64,000 nt of DNA from Chitinophaga pinensis. Lineage in GTDB: Bacteria > Bacteroidota > Bacteroidia > NS11-12g > UBA955. Each line of letters starts with the position of its first letter. The stretch's first letter is position 1. This document shows, piece by piece, positions 52,462 to 61,641 of the stretch. The notes beneath the pieces are model-generated. The model was not told where the DNA came from, did no database searches, and was given only the letters and a program-made list of their open reading frames with translations. The DNA is taken from positions 1-64,000 of the forward strand of contig CAMDUE010000001.1 in NCBI GenBank assembly GCA_945877575.1. The letters are read 5' to 3'. Both the position numbers and the translations under genes were made by a program.

Positions 52462-55008
52462 ATGAAGAACCTCGTAATTGTAGAGTCTCCAGCAAAAGCC
52501 AAAACCATTGAAAAGTTTTTAGGCTCTGATTTTAAAGTTGTTTCCTGCAAAGGTCATATTCGAGACCTTGTAGACGGTAATAATGCCATTGACATCAACA
52601 ATGGTTTTCAACCCCATTATGTTGTTTCTGATGATAAAGTTGAACTTGTTCGAGAACTAAAAAAACTAGTAAAATCATCAGAAGTTGTTTGGTTAGCAAC
52701 GGACGAGGACCGTGAGGGAGAAGCAATTTCGTGGCACCTTTACGAAGAGTTGGGACTTAAAAAAATCCCAACAAAGCGAATTGTATTTAATGAAATAACT
52801 AAGCCCGCAATTCTACGTGCAGTTGACAATCCAAGGGATATTGATCAATTTTTAGTAGATGCGCAACAAGCTCGAAGAATATTAGATAGAATTGTAGGTT
52901 ATTCTTTGTCTCCCGTTTTATGGACGCGTGTCAGAACCGGGCTCAGTGCTGGCCGTGTTCAATCAGTGGCCGTTAGATTGGTTGTTGAACGTGAAAGAGA
53001 AATCAACGAATTCAATACTACTGCAGATTTTAAAGTAAGTGCAGAGTTTGAAACATCTAAAGGAAAAAAATTCAAAGCTGATTTACCCCAGCGTTTCAAA
53101 ACCAGTGATGAGGCGAAGACATTTTTAGAGACATTAAAAGGCGCTAATTACCAGGTCAATACCATTGAAGTTAAACCAACCTATCGCAATCCAGCACCCC
53201 CGTTTACTACTTCAACACTGCAACAAGAAGCCTCTAGAAAACTAGGTTATGATGTTTCTCGTACCATGCAAATTGCACAGAAACTCTATGAAAACGGGCA
53301 TATCAGTTACATGAGAACAGATTCTGTTAACCTCAGCGGTACAGCCATTGAAGGTGCAAAGAATGAGATCCTGTCAGCATATGGTGAAAAATTCTCAAAC
53401 CCCCGAAATTTCAATACAAAAACTTCAGGGGCTCAAGAGGCTCACGAAGCCATTAGACCTACGTATTTCAATAATCATTCTGCAGGTTCTAATCCTCAGG
53501 AAAAAAAATTATATGAATTAATTTGGAAGCGTGCAATCGCCTCTCAAATGTCACGTGCAGAATTGGAGAAAACAGTTGTTAATATTGGCAACAACAAAAA
53601 CTCAAGCATATTCAAAGCCGAAGGTGAAGTGGTTAAATTTGAGGGATTTCTTAAAGTCTATCTAGAAAGTACCGACGATGAGAATGATCAAGACCAAGAG
53701 GGCATGTTGCCTGCTATGTTTGTTAATGAAGCATTGGTTAATCATTCAGTAGTAGCTACAGAGAAATACGATAAACATCCGCCAAGATATTCTGAAGCAG
53801 CGTTAGTTAAAAAACTAGAAGAACTAGGAATTGGTAGACCCTCAACATATGCTCCAACCATTAAAACGGTTCAACAAAGAGGCTATATCCAAACTGAGTC
53901 GAGAATAGCTCAACAAAGATCCATAAAAATCCTTACTCTAAAAGGAACTGAATTAACGGATCAAGTCATCAAAGAAAATCATGGGGCTGAGAAGAACAAG
54001 TTATTTCCAACAGATATTGGAATGCTGGTAACTGACTTCTTGGCGAGCCATTTTTCTGAGATCATGGATTATGGATTTACTGCTGCAGTGGAAAAGGAAT
54101 TCGATGAAATTGCCGAAGGACTAAAAAGCTGGCAAAATATGCTTGAAGAGTTTTACGGACCTTTCAAAACAAATTTACAATCGGTTTCAGAAACAGCATC
54201 TCGCGTAAACGGAGAAAGAATTTTAGGAGTTGACCCCATTAGCGGAAAAACAGTATTGGTTCGAATGGGTCAATACGGCCCAATGGTTCAGTTAGGAAGT
54301 AGAGAAGAGACAGAAACTCCCGTATATGCTAGTTTATTGTCTACGCAGCGATTAGAATCTGTAACTTTTAGTGATGCTATTCAATTACTTTCTGTTTTGA
54401 ACAATGGTTTTGATTATAAAGGAGAACCGGTTGTAGTGGGTAATGGACGTTATGGCCCGTATCTAAAACTAGCCGATAAATACATCAATCTACCCAAAGA
54501 AATCAATGTAATGAGTCTAAATCAAGATTCAATCATGGAACTTTTGGATGATCACTTTTCAAAACCAAGCCTACCTTTAGACCTAGGTGTTTATCAAGAT
54601 AAAAAGGTGACAGTAGGAGCTGGTAGATTTGGCCCTTATGTTAAACACGGCAATTTATTTGCAAGTATTCCCAAAAATCAAGATCCTTTCCAGATTACAT
54701 TAGATTCAGCAATTGAACTTATTGCGAAAAAAGCCGAAGCCGATAGTAAGAAAATCTTAAAAACATTTACAGAAAATGAAGATGTGTCTGTTCAGGATGG
54801 TAGATATGGTCCATACATCAAATTTGGTAAAGAGAATATAAAAATGCCAAAAGGGATGGCAGTGGAAGATGTAACTTATGGTGTCATTCAAGAGTTAACA
54901 AAAGATTTAGTTTCTAAAACTTCTAAATCTTCTAAAACGGCATCTAAGTCAACTGCTAAACCAGCCACCAAAAAGAAAGTGGCTACTAAAAAGGCAGTAA
55001 AAAAATAA
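52462..55008 (+). CDS. topA: DNA topoisomerase I
   Basis: An 848-residue type IA topoisomerase. The Toprim domain (NLVIVESPAKAKTIEKFLGS; LATDEDREGEAISWHLYEEL) lies at the start. The active-site tyrosine region is HISYMRTDSVNLSGTAIEG. The usual C-terminal zinc fingers are replaced by topoisomerase C-terminal repeats without cysteines (YGPMVQLGS; GRYGPYLKLADKYINLPKEI; GRFGPYVKHGNLFASIPKNQ; GRYGPYIKFGKENIKMPKGM). The tail is lysine/alanine-rich (KPATKKKVATKKAVKK), which likely helps DNA binding. It removes negative supercoils. It stands 14 bases after the metalloprotease stop, on the same strand. Confidence 0.95.
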   Translation: MKNLVIVESPAKAKTIEKFLGSDFKVVSCKGHIRDLVDGNNAIDINNGFQPHYVVSDDKVELVRELKKLVKSSEVVWLATDEDREGEAISWHLYEELGLKKIPTKRIVFNEITKPAILRAVDNPRDIDQFLVDAQQARRILDRIVGYSLSPVLWTRVRTGLSAGRVQSVAVRLVVEREREINEFNTTADFKVSAEFETSKGKKFKADLPQRFKTSDEAKTFLETLKGANYQVNTIEVKPTYRNPAPPFTTSTLQQEASRKLGYDVSRTMQIAQKLYENGHISYMRTDSVNLSGTAIEGAKNEILSAYGEKFSNPRNFNTKTSGAQEAHEAIRPTYFNNHSAGSNPQEKKLYELIWKRAIASQMSRAELEKTVVNIGNNKNSSIFKAEGEVVKFEGFLKVYLESTDDENDQDQEGMLPAMFVNEALVNHSVVATEKYDKHPPRYSEAALVKKLEELGIGRPSTYAPTIKTVQQRGYIQTESRIAQQRSIKILTLKGTELTDQVIKENHGAEKNKLFPTDIGMLVTDFLASHFSEIMDYGFTAAVEKEFDEIAEGLKSWQNMLEEFYGPFKTNLQSVSETASRVNGERILGVDPISGKTVLVRMGQYGPMVQLGSREETETPVYASLLSTQRLESVTFSDAIQLLSVLNNGFDYKGEPVVVGNGRYGPYLKLADKYINLPKEINVMSLNQDSIMELLDDHFSKPSLPLDLGVYQDKKVTVGAGRFGPYVKHGNLFASIPKNQDPFQITLDSAIELIAKKAEADSKKILKTFTENEDVSVQDGRYGPYIKFGKENIKMPKGMAVEDVTYGVIQELTKDLVSKTSKSSKTASKSTAKPATKKKVATKKAVKK

Positions 55009-55021
55009 TTTTATTGGATAA

Positions 55022-55933
55022 ATGGAGAAAAATGAACTGCATGCTCTGCTGAAACTTTTGGATGATTCAGATGAAGAAGTAGTTCAAATTGTTGAAAATA
55101 AACTTCTTGAATCTGGAGATGAAATTTTGCCTGATCTTGAAGAGGCCTATTTGTCTAAACAGTTTGAGGATTGTTCAAATCAAATTGAATTAATACTTAA
55201 ACTCATTCAAAGAAAAGCGCTTCATTCTTCAGTGAATGATTGGCTGCTCGATGAACAAAGAAATACCTTGCAAGCTTGGGTATTGGCAAGTAGAGTGCAA
55301 TATCCTGGATTGAGCGAGAGTTTAATCAAGGCTCATTTGAATAGAATAAAAATAGATGCTTGGGTAAAACTATCTGGCGTTGGAAATCCGTTGGATCAAA
55401 TTCAAATTTTGAATCACGTTATTTTTAAGGAGTATGGATTTTCCGGCAATAATGTACAGTATCATTCTCCTGATAATTCATTAATAACTCGGGTGATGGA
55501 GACCAAAAAAGGGAATCCAATTTCGTTGGCCATGCTTTATTTGCAAATCGCCAATAGTTTGGGAATACCTTTATTTGGGGTTAACCTTCCTCAACATTTT
55601 ATTTTAGCCTATGGTAAATTACATACTGACATGAAAACCAATGGCTTTTATGAACCTGAAGACATCAATTTAAAAAATTTCAATGGAAAAGTTCTGTTCT
55701 ATTTAAATCCATTCAGTAAAGGACAAATCTTCGCAGAAGAAAGCATTGATTCGTTTTTGAAAGTGATTAAAGTAGAAAAACAAGCTCAATTTTATCAGCC
55801 TTGCAGTCCAATTGACATCTTCAAAAGGGTACTTAGAAATCTACATTTCGCTTATGGTGATCAACATGACAGTGAAAAACAACATGAAATTGAGGCGCTT
55901 ATGAAGATAGTGGGTATAGGTTCAGAAATTTGA
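55022..55933 (+). CDS. SirB1 / transglutaminase-like family protein
   Basis: A 303-residue protein. The N-terminal about 110 residues are helical (LLDDSDEEVVQIVENKLLES). The core NHVIFKEYGFSGNNVQYHSP and VMETKKGNPISLAMLYLQIANSLGIPLFGV, then LPQHFILAYG, fits the SirB1/Transglut_core2 family. The classical Cys-His-Asp triad of transglutaminases is not obvious here: the serine-rich GNPISLA segment stands where the Cys would be, so catalytic activity is doubtful. It lies 13 bases after topA and may share its transcript. Confidence 0.8.
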   Translation: MEKNELHALLKLLDDSDEEVVQIVENKLLESGDEILPDLEEAYLSKQFEDCSNQIELILKLIQRKALHSSVNDWLLDEQRNTLQAWVLASRVQYPGLSESLIKAHLNRIKIDAWVKLSGVGNPLDQIQILNHVIFKEYGFSGNNVQYHSPDNSLITRVMETKKGNPISLAMLYLQIANSLGIPLFGVNLPQHFILAYGKLHTDMKTNGFYEPEDINLKNFNGKVLFYLNPFSKGQIFAEESIDSFLKVIKVEKQAQFYQPCSPIDIFKRVLRNLHFAYGDQHDSEKQHEIEALMKIVGIGSEI

Positions 55934-55978
55934 GTTGGCGAACCCAAGGAAAAATACGAAATTCGCACTTTAATTCCT

Positions 55979-57361
55979 ATGGCAGAAAAACCAATCCTCG
56001 TTCCCAAAATGGGTGAAAGTATCAGCGAAGCAACTGTGATTCGTTGGTTGAAAAATGTAGGTGATCACGTTGCTAAAGACGAACCACTGGTTGAAATCGC
56101 TACAGATAAAGTAGATAACGAAATCCCTAGCACCGAAGAAGGTATTCTGACAAAACAACTATTTCAAGACGGAGATGTTGTTAAAGTAGGTGAACCGATT
56201 GCCTTTATTGATGCTGAGGGTGTAGCTGCGAGTTCTACAAATTCCACAGCCCCTGTTACAGAAAACACACCCACTATTGTGCCAGAAACGGTAGTAGAAG
56301 CTATAAGTGTAATAGAAAACCAAGTACAAGCCGCTGTTGAACAAGCCATAAATCCTATAACTAAAGGTTCAGGCTCAAGATTTTACTCTCCTTTGGTGAT
56401 GAATATCGCATCGCAAGAAGGAATTTCCTTTAATGAGCTAGAAAAAATACCAGGTACGGGACTTGAAGGCAGAGTTACTAAATCAGATGTTCTAACCTAT
56501 TTAAACAACAGAAGCTCCGTGGCCGTTCAAACTCAAGCTCAAACTCCAGCTCCTGTAGTTGCTTCTACTCCAGTTGCAACCCAGGTTCAAACAACACAAA
56601 GTCAAATACCCGCAACAAATAATCAGCTACCCGTAGCTAAGTCTCTCGATAACGGTGATGAAATCATTCAGATGGATAGAGTACGCAAACTTATTGCTGA
56701 TCATATGGTGATGAGTATGCATACTTCCCCACACGTTACAAGCTTTGTTGAGGCGGATGTCACCAATTTGGTGAAATGGAGAGATAAAGTCAAAGATTCG
56801 TTCAAGAAGCGCGAAGGACAAAACATCACTTTTACCCCCATTTTCTTGTGGGCCATTTCTAAAGCCATTAAAGATTTTCCGATGATCAATGTTTCAGTTG
56901 ATGGAGATAAAATCATCAAGAAGAAGTCTATCAATATTGGAATGGCTGTTGCTCAAAAAAATGGAAATCTAATCGTTCCAGTAATTAAAAATGCTGATTC
57001 GATGAATCTATTAGGTTTAACCCGAGCAGTCAATGAACTCGCAATAAGAGCGCGTGACAATAAATTAAGTCCAGATGAAATCCAAGGTGGTACCTATACC
57101 GTTACAAACGTAGGTTCTTTTGGAAATGTATTTGGAACTCCTGTCATCAATCAACCCCAAGTGGCAATTATGGCCGTGGGTGCTATTCGAAAGAAACCCG
57201 CTGTGCTTGAAACTGAACATGGTGATGTTATCGCTATTCGACATATGATGTACCTAAGTCATAGTTATGACCATAGAGTGGTTGACGGTGCGCTAGGTGG
57301 TATGTTTGTTAGAAAAGTAGCAGACTACCTAGAACAGTGGGATAGCAATACCGAAATTTAA
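55979..57361 (+). CDS. Dihydrolipoamide acyltransferase (E2) of a 2-oxo acid dehydrogenase complex
   Basis: A 460-residue protein in three parts. Residues 1-80 are a lipoyl domain with the lipoylated lysine in EIATDKVDNEIPS. A Pro/Thr/Val linker follows, then a peripheral-subunit-binding domain (FYSPLVMNIASQEGISFNEL ... GTGLEGRVTKSDVLTYL). Residues about 220-460 are the catalytic domain with SHSYDHRVVDGALGG, whose His-x3-Asp is the active site. Substrate (pyruvate, 2-oxoglutarate or branched-chain) cannot be told from the sequence. E1 and E3 genes are not in the window. The lipoyl group would depend on LipB, encoded 6 kb away. Confidence 0.92.
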   Translation: MAEKPILVPKMGESISEATVIRWLKNVGDHVAKDEPLVEIATDKVDNEIPSTEEGILTKQLFQDGDVVKVGEPIAFIDAEGVAASSTNSTAPVTENTPTIVPETVVEAISVIENQVQAAVEQAINPITKGSGSRFYSPLVMNIASQEGISFNELEKIPGTGLEGRVTKSDVLTYLNNRSSVAVQTQAQTPAPVVASTPVATQVQTTQSQIPATNNQLPVAKSLDNGDEIIQMDRVRKLIADHMVMSMHTSPHVTSFVEADVTNLVKWRDKVKDSFKKREGQNITFTPIFLWAISKAIKDFPMINVSVDGDKIIKKKSINIGMAVAQKNGNLIVPVIKNADSMNLLGLTRAVNELAIRARDNKLSPDEIQGGTYTVTNVGSFGNVFGTPVINQPQVAIMAVGAIRKKPAVLETEHGDVIAIRHMMYLSHSYDHRVVDGALGGMFVRKVADYLEQWDSNTEI

Positions 57362-57376
57362 GAAGATACGGGCGAA

Positions 57377-57889
57377 ATGGAAGTCAAACTCTCTCGTTTC
57401 GCCTCGTTATTGGCCGTTTTGTTCTGCTTTATTTCACTTTTACATATTCTAGATGAAGTTCTCCCTCCGATAATTAAAAATATGGAGGTAGCTAAAACCG
57501 ATTTGGCTTTAGATTTAGAAGAAGAAATTAAAATTAACAAGCAGCTAGATTTTTCTCTCGTTTTAACTGATCAACTTACTGGTGAGGTCATTCAAGTGGA
57601 AGTGGATGAAGCTACCTACTACAGAGTTGTGCCCGGTCAAATGGCTTACGTTTATTTAACTCCAATTTATTTAAAAGCTCGTTTTGCATTGGAGAGTAAC
57701 AACATGATTTTTAATTCTGTTAGTCCTTTTAAATTTAGGCCGCCCTTTCAAATCAGTCATATTCTTTTGCCAATTCTTGTTTTTGGATTGTCTATTCTCG
57801 TTTATAAGTCACATAAGTTTGAGGTTAAACTAGCGCTATTCCTGTTTACCACCATCATTTCAATTATTTTGCAGTGGCTTTACAAATGA
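57377..57889 (+). CDS. Membrane protein of unknown function
   Basis: A 170-residue protein with one N-terminal membrane segment (FASLLAVLFCFISLLHILDEV) and two C-terminal segments (SHILLPILVFGLSILVYK and LALFLFTTIISIILQWLY). The middle 70 residues (LTDQLTGEVIQVEVDEATYY) are soluble and face the periplasm if the first segment crosses outward. No family is recognised. Its stop overlaps the next gene's start (ATGA), so the two probably act together. Confidence 0.7.
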   Translation: MEVKLSRFASLLAVLFCFISLLHILDEVLPPIIKNMEVAKTDLALDLEEEIKINKQLDFSLVLTDQLTGEVIQVEVDEATYYRVVPGQMAYVYLTPIYLKARFALESNNMIFNSVSPFKFRPPFQISHILLPILVFGLSILVYKSHKFEVKLALFLFTTIISIILQWLYK

Positions 57890-59151
57890 TAGATCAGATT
57901 AAAAGTACTTATGTGAAATTTGAGGCTCAGGTCTATGCACTCACTGCAATTTTAGCCGTTTTTTGGCATTATTTATTCCCAGTTGAGCTAGTTGATACCG
58001 CCGAATATCTCAAAACTGCATTGAGCTGGATATCAACCGTTCAAATCTCTGATACTCCTTTGGCAGAAATGCGAAGATCCCCGCTTTATCCGGCCATCTC
58101 GTATCTTCAATTTCCATTAACTGCCTCACCCGGCATCTATTCTCTTAGAATCATTCAATTGATTGCATCTTTGTATATTCCGGTTATTATACTCCAGATT
58201 CTCCAAATTCTGAATGCTGAAAAACATTTCAAAGTTGTTTTAATTTTATTGATCAGTTTCCCACTTCAATTTTATTACACGGCCCTTGAACTTCCCGATA
58301 TATTAGCGCAATTATTGTTATTGATAATATTCAAACAACTCATTCAGAGAAAAAACACCGGTATTTCTGTGGCTTTTTTGATTGGATTGAAGCCCATTTT
58401 CTTTTACCTACTAATACTGCCAGTGATTCAATTTTTACTGAAACACGATCGCAATTGGATGAAAATGATGTTTCCGTTTTTCTTTTTCGGGGGATGGATA
58501 TTCTTTAATCATCAAAAATATCAACTGCCTACATATACCTCCATGGGAACTACAAATTCCTACTACTATAATAGAAAAATACTGCTTAATCGGGTAATGA
58601 ATCCTGAATGCGTGGATTCTATATTCTCGGCAGAATCAAGATTTATACAGCATAACATCAAAGAGAATAGGGTGGTTGATTCATTTATGACGGCCAAAAC
58701 CCGAGAATCAATCACAAGATTTCCTATGGAATATGCATTTATTCATTTAAAAGGTTCTCTGCAGACTCTTTTAGATCCTGGGAGATATGACGCTATGGTT
58801 TTTTGGAATTGGCCTAAATCTTCTGGATTTTTAGGCGTCAACGATGGGAATCCGCAAAAATATAAACGTCCCATGTATGAGTGGTTGTACATAGCGATAT
58901 TCGCTTTAATTGGATTATTGAAAATGATGGTTTTTATGGGGTCAATTATAATTCTTTCAAAAAAGAAGGCTCTTAATCATGCAACTTTAATGATTTTAGG
59001 GGCATTTGTGTGTTATCTTTTGTTGTTGGGCCCCGTTGGAGCCGCTAGATACTTACTTCCGTGGTATTCTATCATTTCAATTTTAATTGGGTTAAATGTT
59101 GTTGAATTCTCTAGAATGTTAATAAGGCATGAAAATACTCCTACTAAGTGA
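57886..59151 (+). CDS. Multi-pass membrane protein, GT-C glycosyltransferase-like
   Basis: A 421-residue protein with about ten hydrophobic segments. The first external loop holds DTAEYLKTALSWI, where an acidic residue near the start resembles the catalytic Asp of GT-C (ArnT/PMT-like) mannosyltransferases, and RRSPLYPAISYLQFPL matches the Y/P-rich loop that follows in such proteins. The family assignment is an inference. The start is the ATG at 57886, which overlaps the previous stop by four bases, rather than a GTG at 57874. Its last 23 bases overlap the yfcE-like gene. Confidence 0.65.
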   Translation: MIDQIKSTYVKFEAQVYALTAILAVFWHYLFPVELVDTAEYLKTALSWISTVQISDTPLAEMRRSPLYPAISYLQFPLTASPGIYSLRIIQLIASLYIPVIILQILQILNAEKHFKVVLILLISFPLQFYYTALELPDILAQLLLLIIFKQLIQRKNTGISVAFLIGLKPIFFYLLILPVIQFLLKHDRNWMKMMFPFFFFGGWIFFNHQKYQLPTYTSMGTTNSYYYNRKILLNRVMNPECVDSIFSAESRFIQHNIKENRVVDSFMTAKTRESITRFPMEYAFIHLKGSLQTLLDPGRYDAMVFWNWPKSSGFLGVNDGNPQKYKRPMYEWLYIAIFALIGLLKMMVFMGSIIILSKKKALNHATLMILGAFVCYLLLLGPVGAARYLLPWYSIISILIGLNVVEFSRMLIRHENTPTK

Positions 59152-59644
59152 TAATCATGGATATATAGATGAAGGCATTCTTCAACACGTGGAATGGGCT
59201 GACGAAGTATGGCACGCCGGTGATTGGCTGAATTTAGACATGCATCAGGCAATTTTAAAACGAAATAAAACACTCAGAGGGGTTCACGGAAATATTGATG
59301 GCTCTGATGTGAAAAATTATCACCCCCTTATCAATCATTTCGAAATTGAAGGTGTAAAGGTTTTCATGACACACATTGGAGGAAAACCCGGTAAGTATAA
59401 CGCCAAGATTCTCGGAAAAGCGGCATACTTCAAACCCAAATTATTTATTTGCGGACATTCACACATACTTCAAGTAAAAAATGACCCCATCTTTGGTTGG
59501 ATGTATTTGAATCCAGGTGCCTGCGGATTGCATGGTTTTCATCAAGTTAGAACAGCATTACGATTTCAAATCAATCAAGGAGCCGTTTCAAATATGGAAA
59601 TTATTGAATGGAAAAGGCATAATTCTATACCTATCGAGCAATAA
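59129..59644 (+). CDS. YfcE-like metallophosphoesterase
   Basis: A 171-residue calcineurin-like phosphoesterase: LLLSDNHGYIDE (D-x-H), HAGDWLNLD in place of GD-x-x-D, LRGVHGNIDGSD (GN-x-D), THIGGKPGKY and CGHSHILQVKN (GHSH). These are the metal ligands of the YfcE/MJ0936 family, which hydrolyses phosphodiesters in vitro. The start overlaps the upstream membrane gene by 23 bases. The region after its stop contains an AT-rich stem followed by a T-run, which also carries the tRNA-Leu promoter. Confidence 0.9.
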   Translation: MKILLLSDNHGYIDEGILQHVEWADEVWHAGDWLNLDMHQAILKRNKTLRGVHGNIDGSDVKNYHPLINHFEIEGVKVFMTHIGGKPGKYNAKILGKAAYFKPKLFICGHSHILQVKNDPIFGWMYLNPGACGLHGFHQVRTALRFQINQGAVSNMEIIEWKRHNSIPIEQ

Positions 59645-59646
59645 AT

Positions 59647-59677
59647 TTTGGAATAATTGAAAATTATTGTATTTTTG
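59647..59677 (+). promoter_or_regulatory. Promoter of tRNA-Leu (and probably the following hydrolase gene)
   Basis: TTTG at 59647-59650 (-33 box) and TATTTTTG at 59670-59677 (-7 box) are separated by 19 bases, the classical Bacteroidota sigma-A layout. The tRNA begins 18 bases after the -7 box. It is the best -33/-7 pair seen in this window. Confidence 0.8.
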
Positions 59678-59694
59678 CACTCCTCAAATGAAAA

Positions 59695-59781
59695 GCCCAG
59701 GTGGCGGAATCGGTAGACGCGCTGGTCTCAAACACCAGTGAGCTAACCCTCGTACCGGTTCGACTCCGGTCCTGGGCACCA
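59695..59781 (+). tRNA. tRNA-Leu (CAA anticodon)
   Basis: Acceptor stem GCCCAGG / CCTGGGC, anticodon arm CTGGT-CTCAAAC-ACCAG with anticodon CAA for TTG codons, a long variable arm (class II), T-arm ACCGGTTCGACTCCGGT. CCA is encoded at the 3' end (59779-59781), unlike tRNA-Ser in this window. Only one base separates it from the downstream TTG start. Confidence 0.95.
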
Positions 59782-59782
59782 C

Positions 59783-60652
59783 TTGAACCGAAAAATTTCA
59801 TCGGTAATCACTACAATCGACGGTCATAATATGGCCGTCGATTTGTTTTTACCCGAATTTCCTTCCAGTGAAGGAATTCAAACCATCGTTTATGTTCACG
59901 GCTTCAAAGGCTTTAAAGATTGGGCCTTTGTTCCTCATTTGCACGATTTTCTTGTCACTGAGAACACCGCCGTTGTTACTTTTAATTTCACCCACAATGG
60001 GGTTGATCGAAGAGATTTTGATGATCTCCAAAGGTTTGCGGACAACACCATTACTCAAGAACTGCGCGACATGGAATCAATCGCGTTGTGGTTGGTTAAT
60101 GAAGCTTGCCAAGAGTACAACCTGCATCCTGAAAAGATATCTTGGCTAGGTCATAGTAGAGGAGGAGCTAATGTGATTTTATTCGCTTCTAAATTCCCCG
60201 ATTATGTAGATAAAATTGTTACATGGGCTGCCATTGATAGTTATGAAACTTTATTTAAATCCATCGATAAAAACGACTGGAAATCCCATGGTACCGTCCA
60301 AATATTGAATGCCAGAACAAACCAAGATATGCCCTTGAATTACATCATTTGGCAAGACTTAGAACAACACTTTAAGGAATATAATGTCCTTTTAGCATCA
60401 GGTTCTTTGACCAAGCCGTGGTTGATTATTCATGGAAACTCAGATATGGTGGTTCCCATTGCTGCCGCTAGAAACTTATACGATGCTTGTGATCACAGTA
60501 CTAAAATTGAAATTGATGGACAAGATCACACCTTCGGATGCAAACACCCTATGAAAGATTTATCAGAAGCACCCCATGATTTTTGGTTCATTCTAGACAA
60601 TACGCTAGAATTCATTACCGAAGAACTAGAAGATTCTGATATACAAATCTAG
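59783..60652 (+). CDS. Alpha/beta hydrolase
   Basis: A 289-residue alpha/beta-hydrolase-fold protein: VYVHGFKGFKDWAFVPHLHD (oxyanion region HGF), the nucleophile elbow LGHSRGGANVIL (Ser), GNSDMVVPIAAARNLYD (Asp) and DGQDHTFGCKHP (His). The substrate is unknown. The best start is TTG at 59783, one base after the tRNA-Leu 3' end; a later ATG at 59831 would remove the first strand. It has no promoter room of its own, so it is probably read through from the tRNA-Leu promoter. It overlaps the converging Sua5 gene by four bases. Confidence 0.85.
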   Translation: MNRKISSVITTIDGHNMAVDLFLPEFPSSEGIQTIVYVHGFKGFKDWAFVPHLHDFLVTENTAVVTFNFTHNGVDRRDFDDLQRFADNTITQELRDMESIALWLVNEACQEYNLHPEKISWLGHSRGGANVILFASKFPDYVDKIVTWAAIDSYETLFKSIDKNDWKSHGTVQILNARTNQDMPLNYIIWQDLEQHFKEYNVLLASGSLTKPWLIIHGNSDMVVPIAAARNLYDACDHSTKIEIDGQDHTFGCKHPMKDLSEAPHDFWFILDNTLEFITEELEDSDIQI

Positions 60653-61629
60653 ATTATTGAACTTCTTTTGGCGCTCGCACGTTTAAGTCGATCGTTAATA
60701 GCTACTCCAAGATTTTCGTTTGGAGCCCACTCAAATAAGACATTTTTGAAATTTCCTTTATCCAATTTGCGCAAAAGGGCGAAAAGATTTTTACTTCCTT
60801 CTGAAAATTCTCCATTTTCAGTAAAGTAGAAATTTTGTGCCCCTGAATCTTTTAGTTTTTCCGATTTTTTACTCCAATAAATTACAGCATCTATTTGAAC
60901 ATCCAATTTAATGTGATCTTCTAAAGCATACAGTTTGCAAAAAGGAGAATAGTGGTGTTCTAATTGTCCGGGTGCAGCGATAGGTGAGGAAATATTTTCA
61001 TTAATTCCAAATATTTGAACATCAGGAAGAAAACTACGCAATGCATCCTCAGAAATTCCGCCCGGCCTCAAAATCTCAAGTGAATTTTCTAATACTCTCA
61101 CAATGGTAGATTCAATTCCTACCTTACAGCTACCACCATCCAATATATAGGGAATCTTTCCTTGAAGTTGATCAAAAACATGCACCGCTGATGTTGGTGA
61201 AACATAAGTAAACGGATTTGCACTTGGCGCGGCTAATGGGAAATCCAACTGTTTCAAAAGCTCCAAGGTCATTTCATTGTTTGGCATCCTCAAGGCAACC
61301 GTGTCCCCACCAGAGGTAACCAGATCAGGAACGATATTTTGCTTTTTAAGAACCAAGGTAAGCGGCCCAGGCCAGAAATTTTCAGCCAACTTCAGCGCCA
61401 ATTTTGGAATATCAGCAGCAAACAAATGTATTTGTGAAACATCTTTGATGTGAACGATTAAAGGGTCAAAAAATGGCCGATTCTTCACCTCAAATATTTT
61501 CGCAACAGCTTGTTCATTCAAAGCATTTGCCGCCAATCCATAGACGGTTTCCGTGGGAATACCCACTGTTTCATTTTTTCGAAGGAAATCAGCCGCTTGA
61601 TGAATATCTGTGCCTATGATTGTTGGCAT
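60649..61629 (-). CDS. Threonylcarbamoyl-AMP synthase, Sua5/YrdC type
   Basis: A 326-residue protein beginning MPTIIGTDIHQAADFLRKNE. The N-terminal YrdC domain holds VGIPTETVYGLAANAL, TSGGDTVALRMPNNEMTLEL and FPLAAPSANPFTYVSPTSAV. The C-terminal about 110 residues form the Sua5 extension (SPIAAPGQLEHHYSPFCKLY). It makes threonylcarbamoyl-AMP for the t6A modification of tRNAs that read ANN codons. The ATG at 61629 is chosen because the frame's upstream TTG at 61641 has no support and the family starts here. It follows the response-regulator gene at a distance of 12 bases. Confidence 0.93.
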   Translation of the reverse strand: MPTIIGTDIHQAADFLRKNETVGIPTETVYGLAANALNEQAVAKIFEVKNRPFFDPLIVHIKDVSQIHLFAADIPKLALKLAENFWPGPLTLVLKKQNIVPDLVTSGGDTVALRMPNNEMTLELLKQLDFPLAAPSANPFTYVSPTSAVHVFDQLQGKIPYILDGGSCKVGIESTIVRVLENSLEILRPGGISEDALRSFLPDVQIFGINENISSPIAAPGQLEHHYSPFCKLYALEDHIKLDVQIDAVIYWSKKSEKLKDSGAQNFYFTENGEFSEGSKNLFALLRKLDKGNFKNVLFEWAPNENLGVAINDRLKRASAKRSSII

Positions 61630-61641
61630 TATCAAACCCAA

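Noticed and set aside
59651-59669. AT-rich stem after the yfcE-like gene as a terminator
   Set aside because: The stem is short and AT-only, and the region is better explained as the spacer between the -33 and -7 boxes of the tRNA-Leu promoter.
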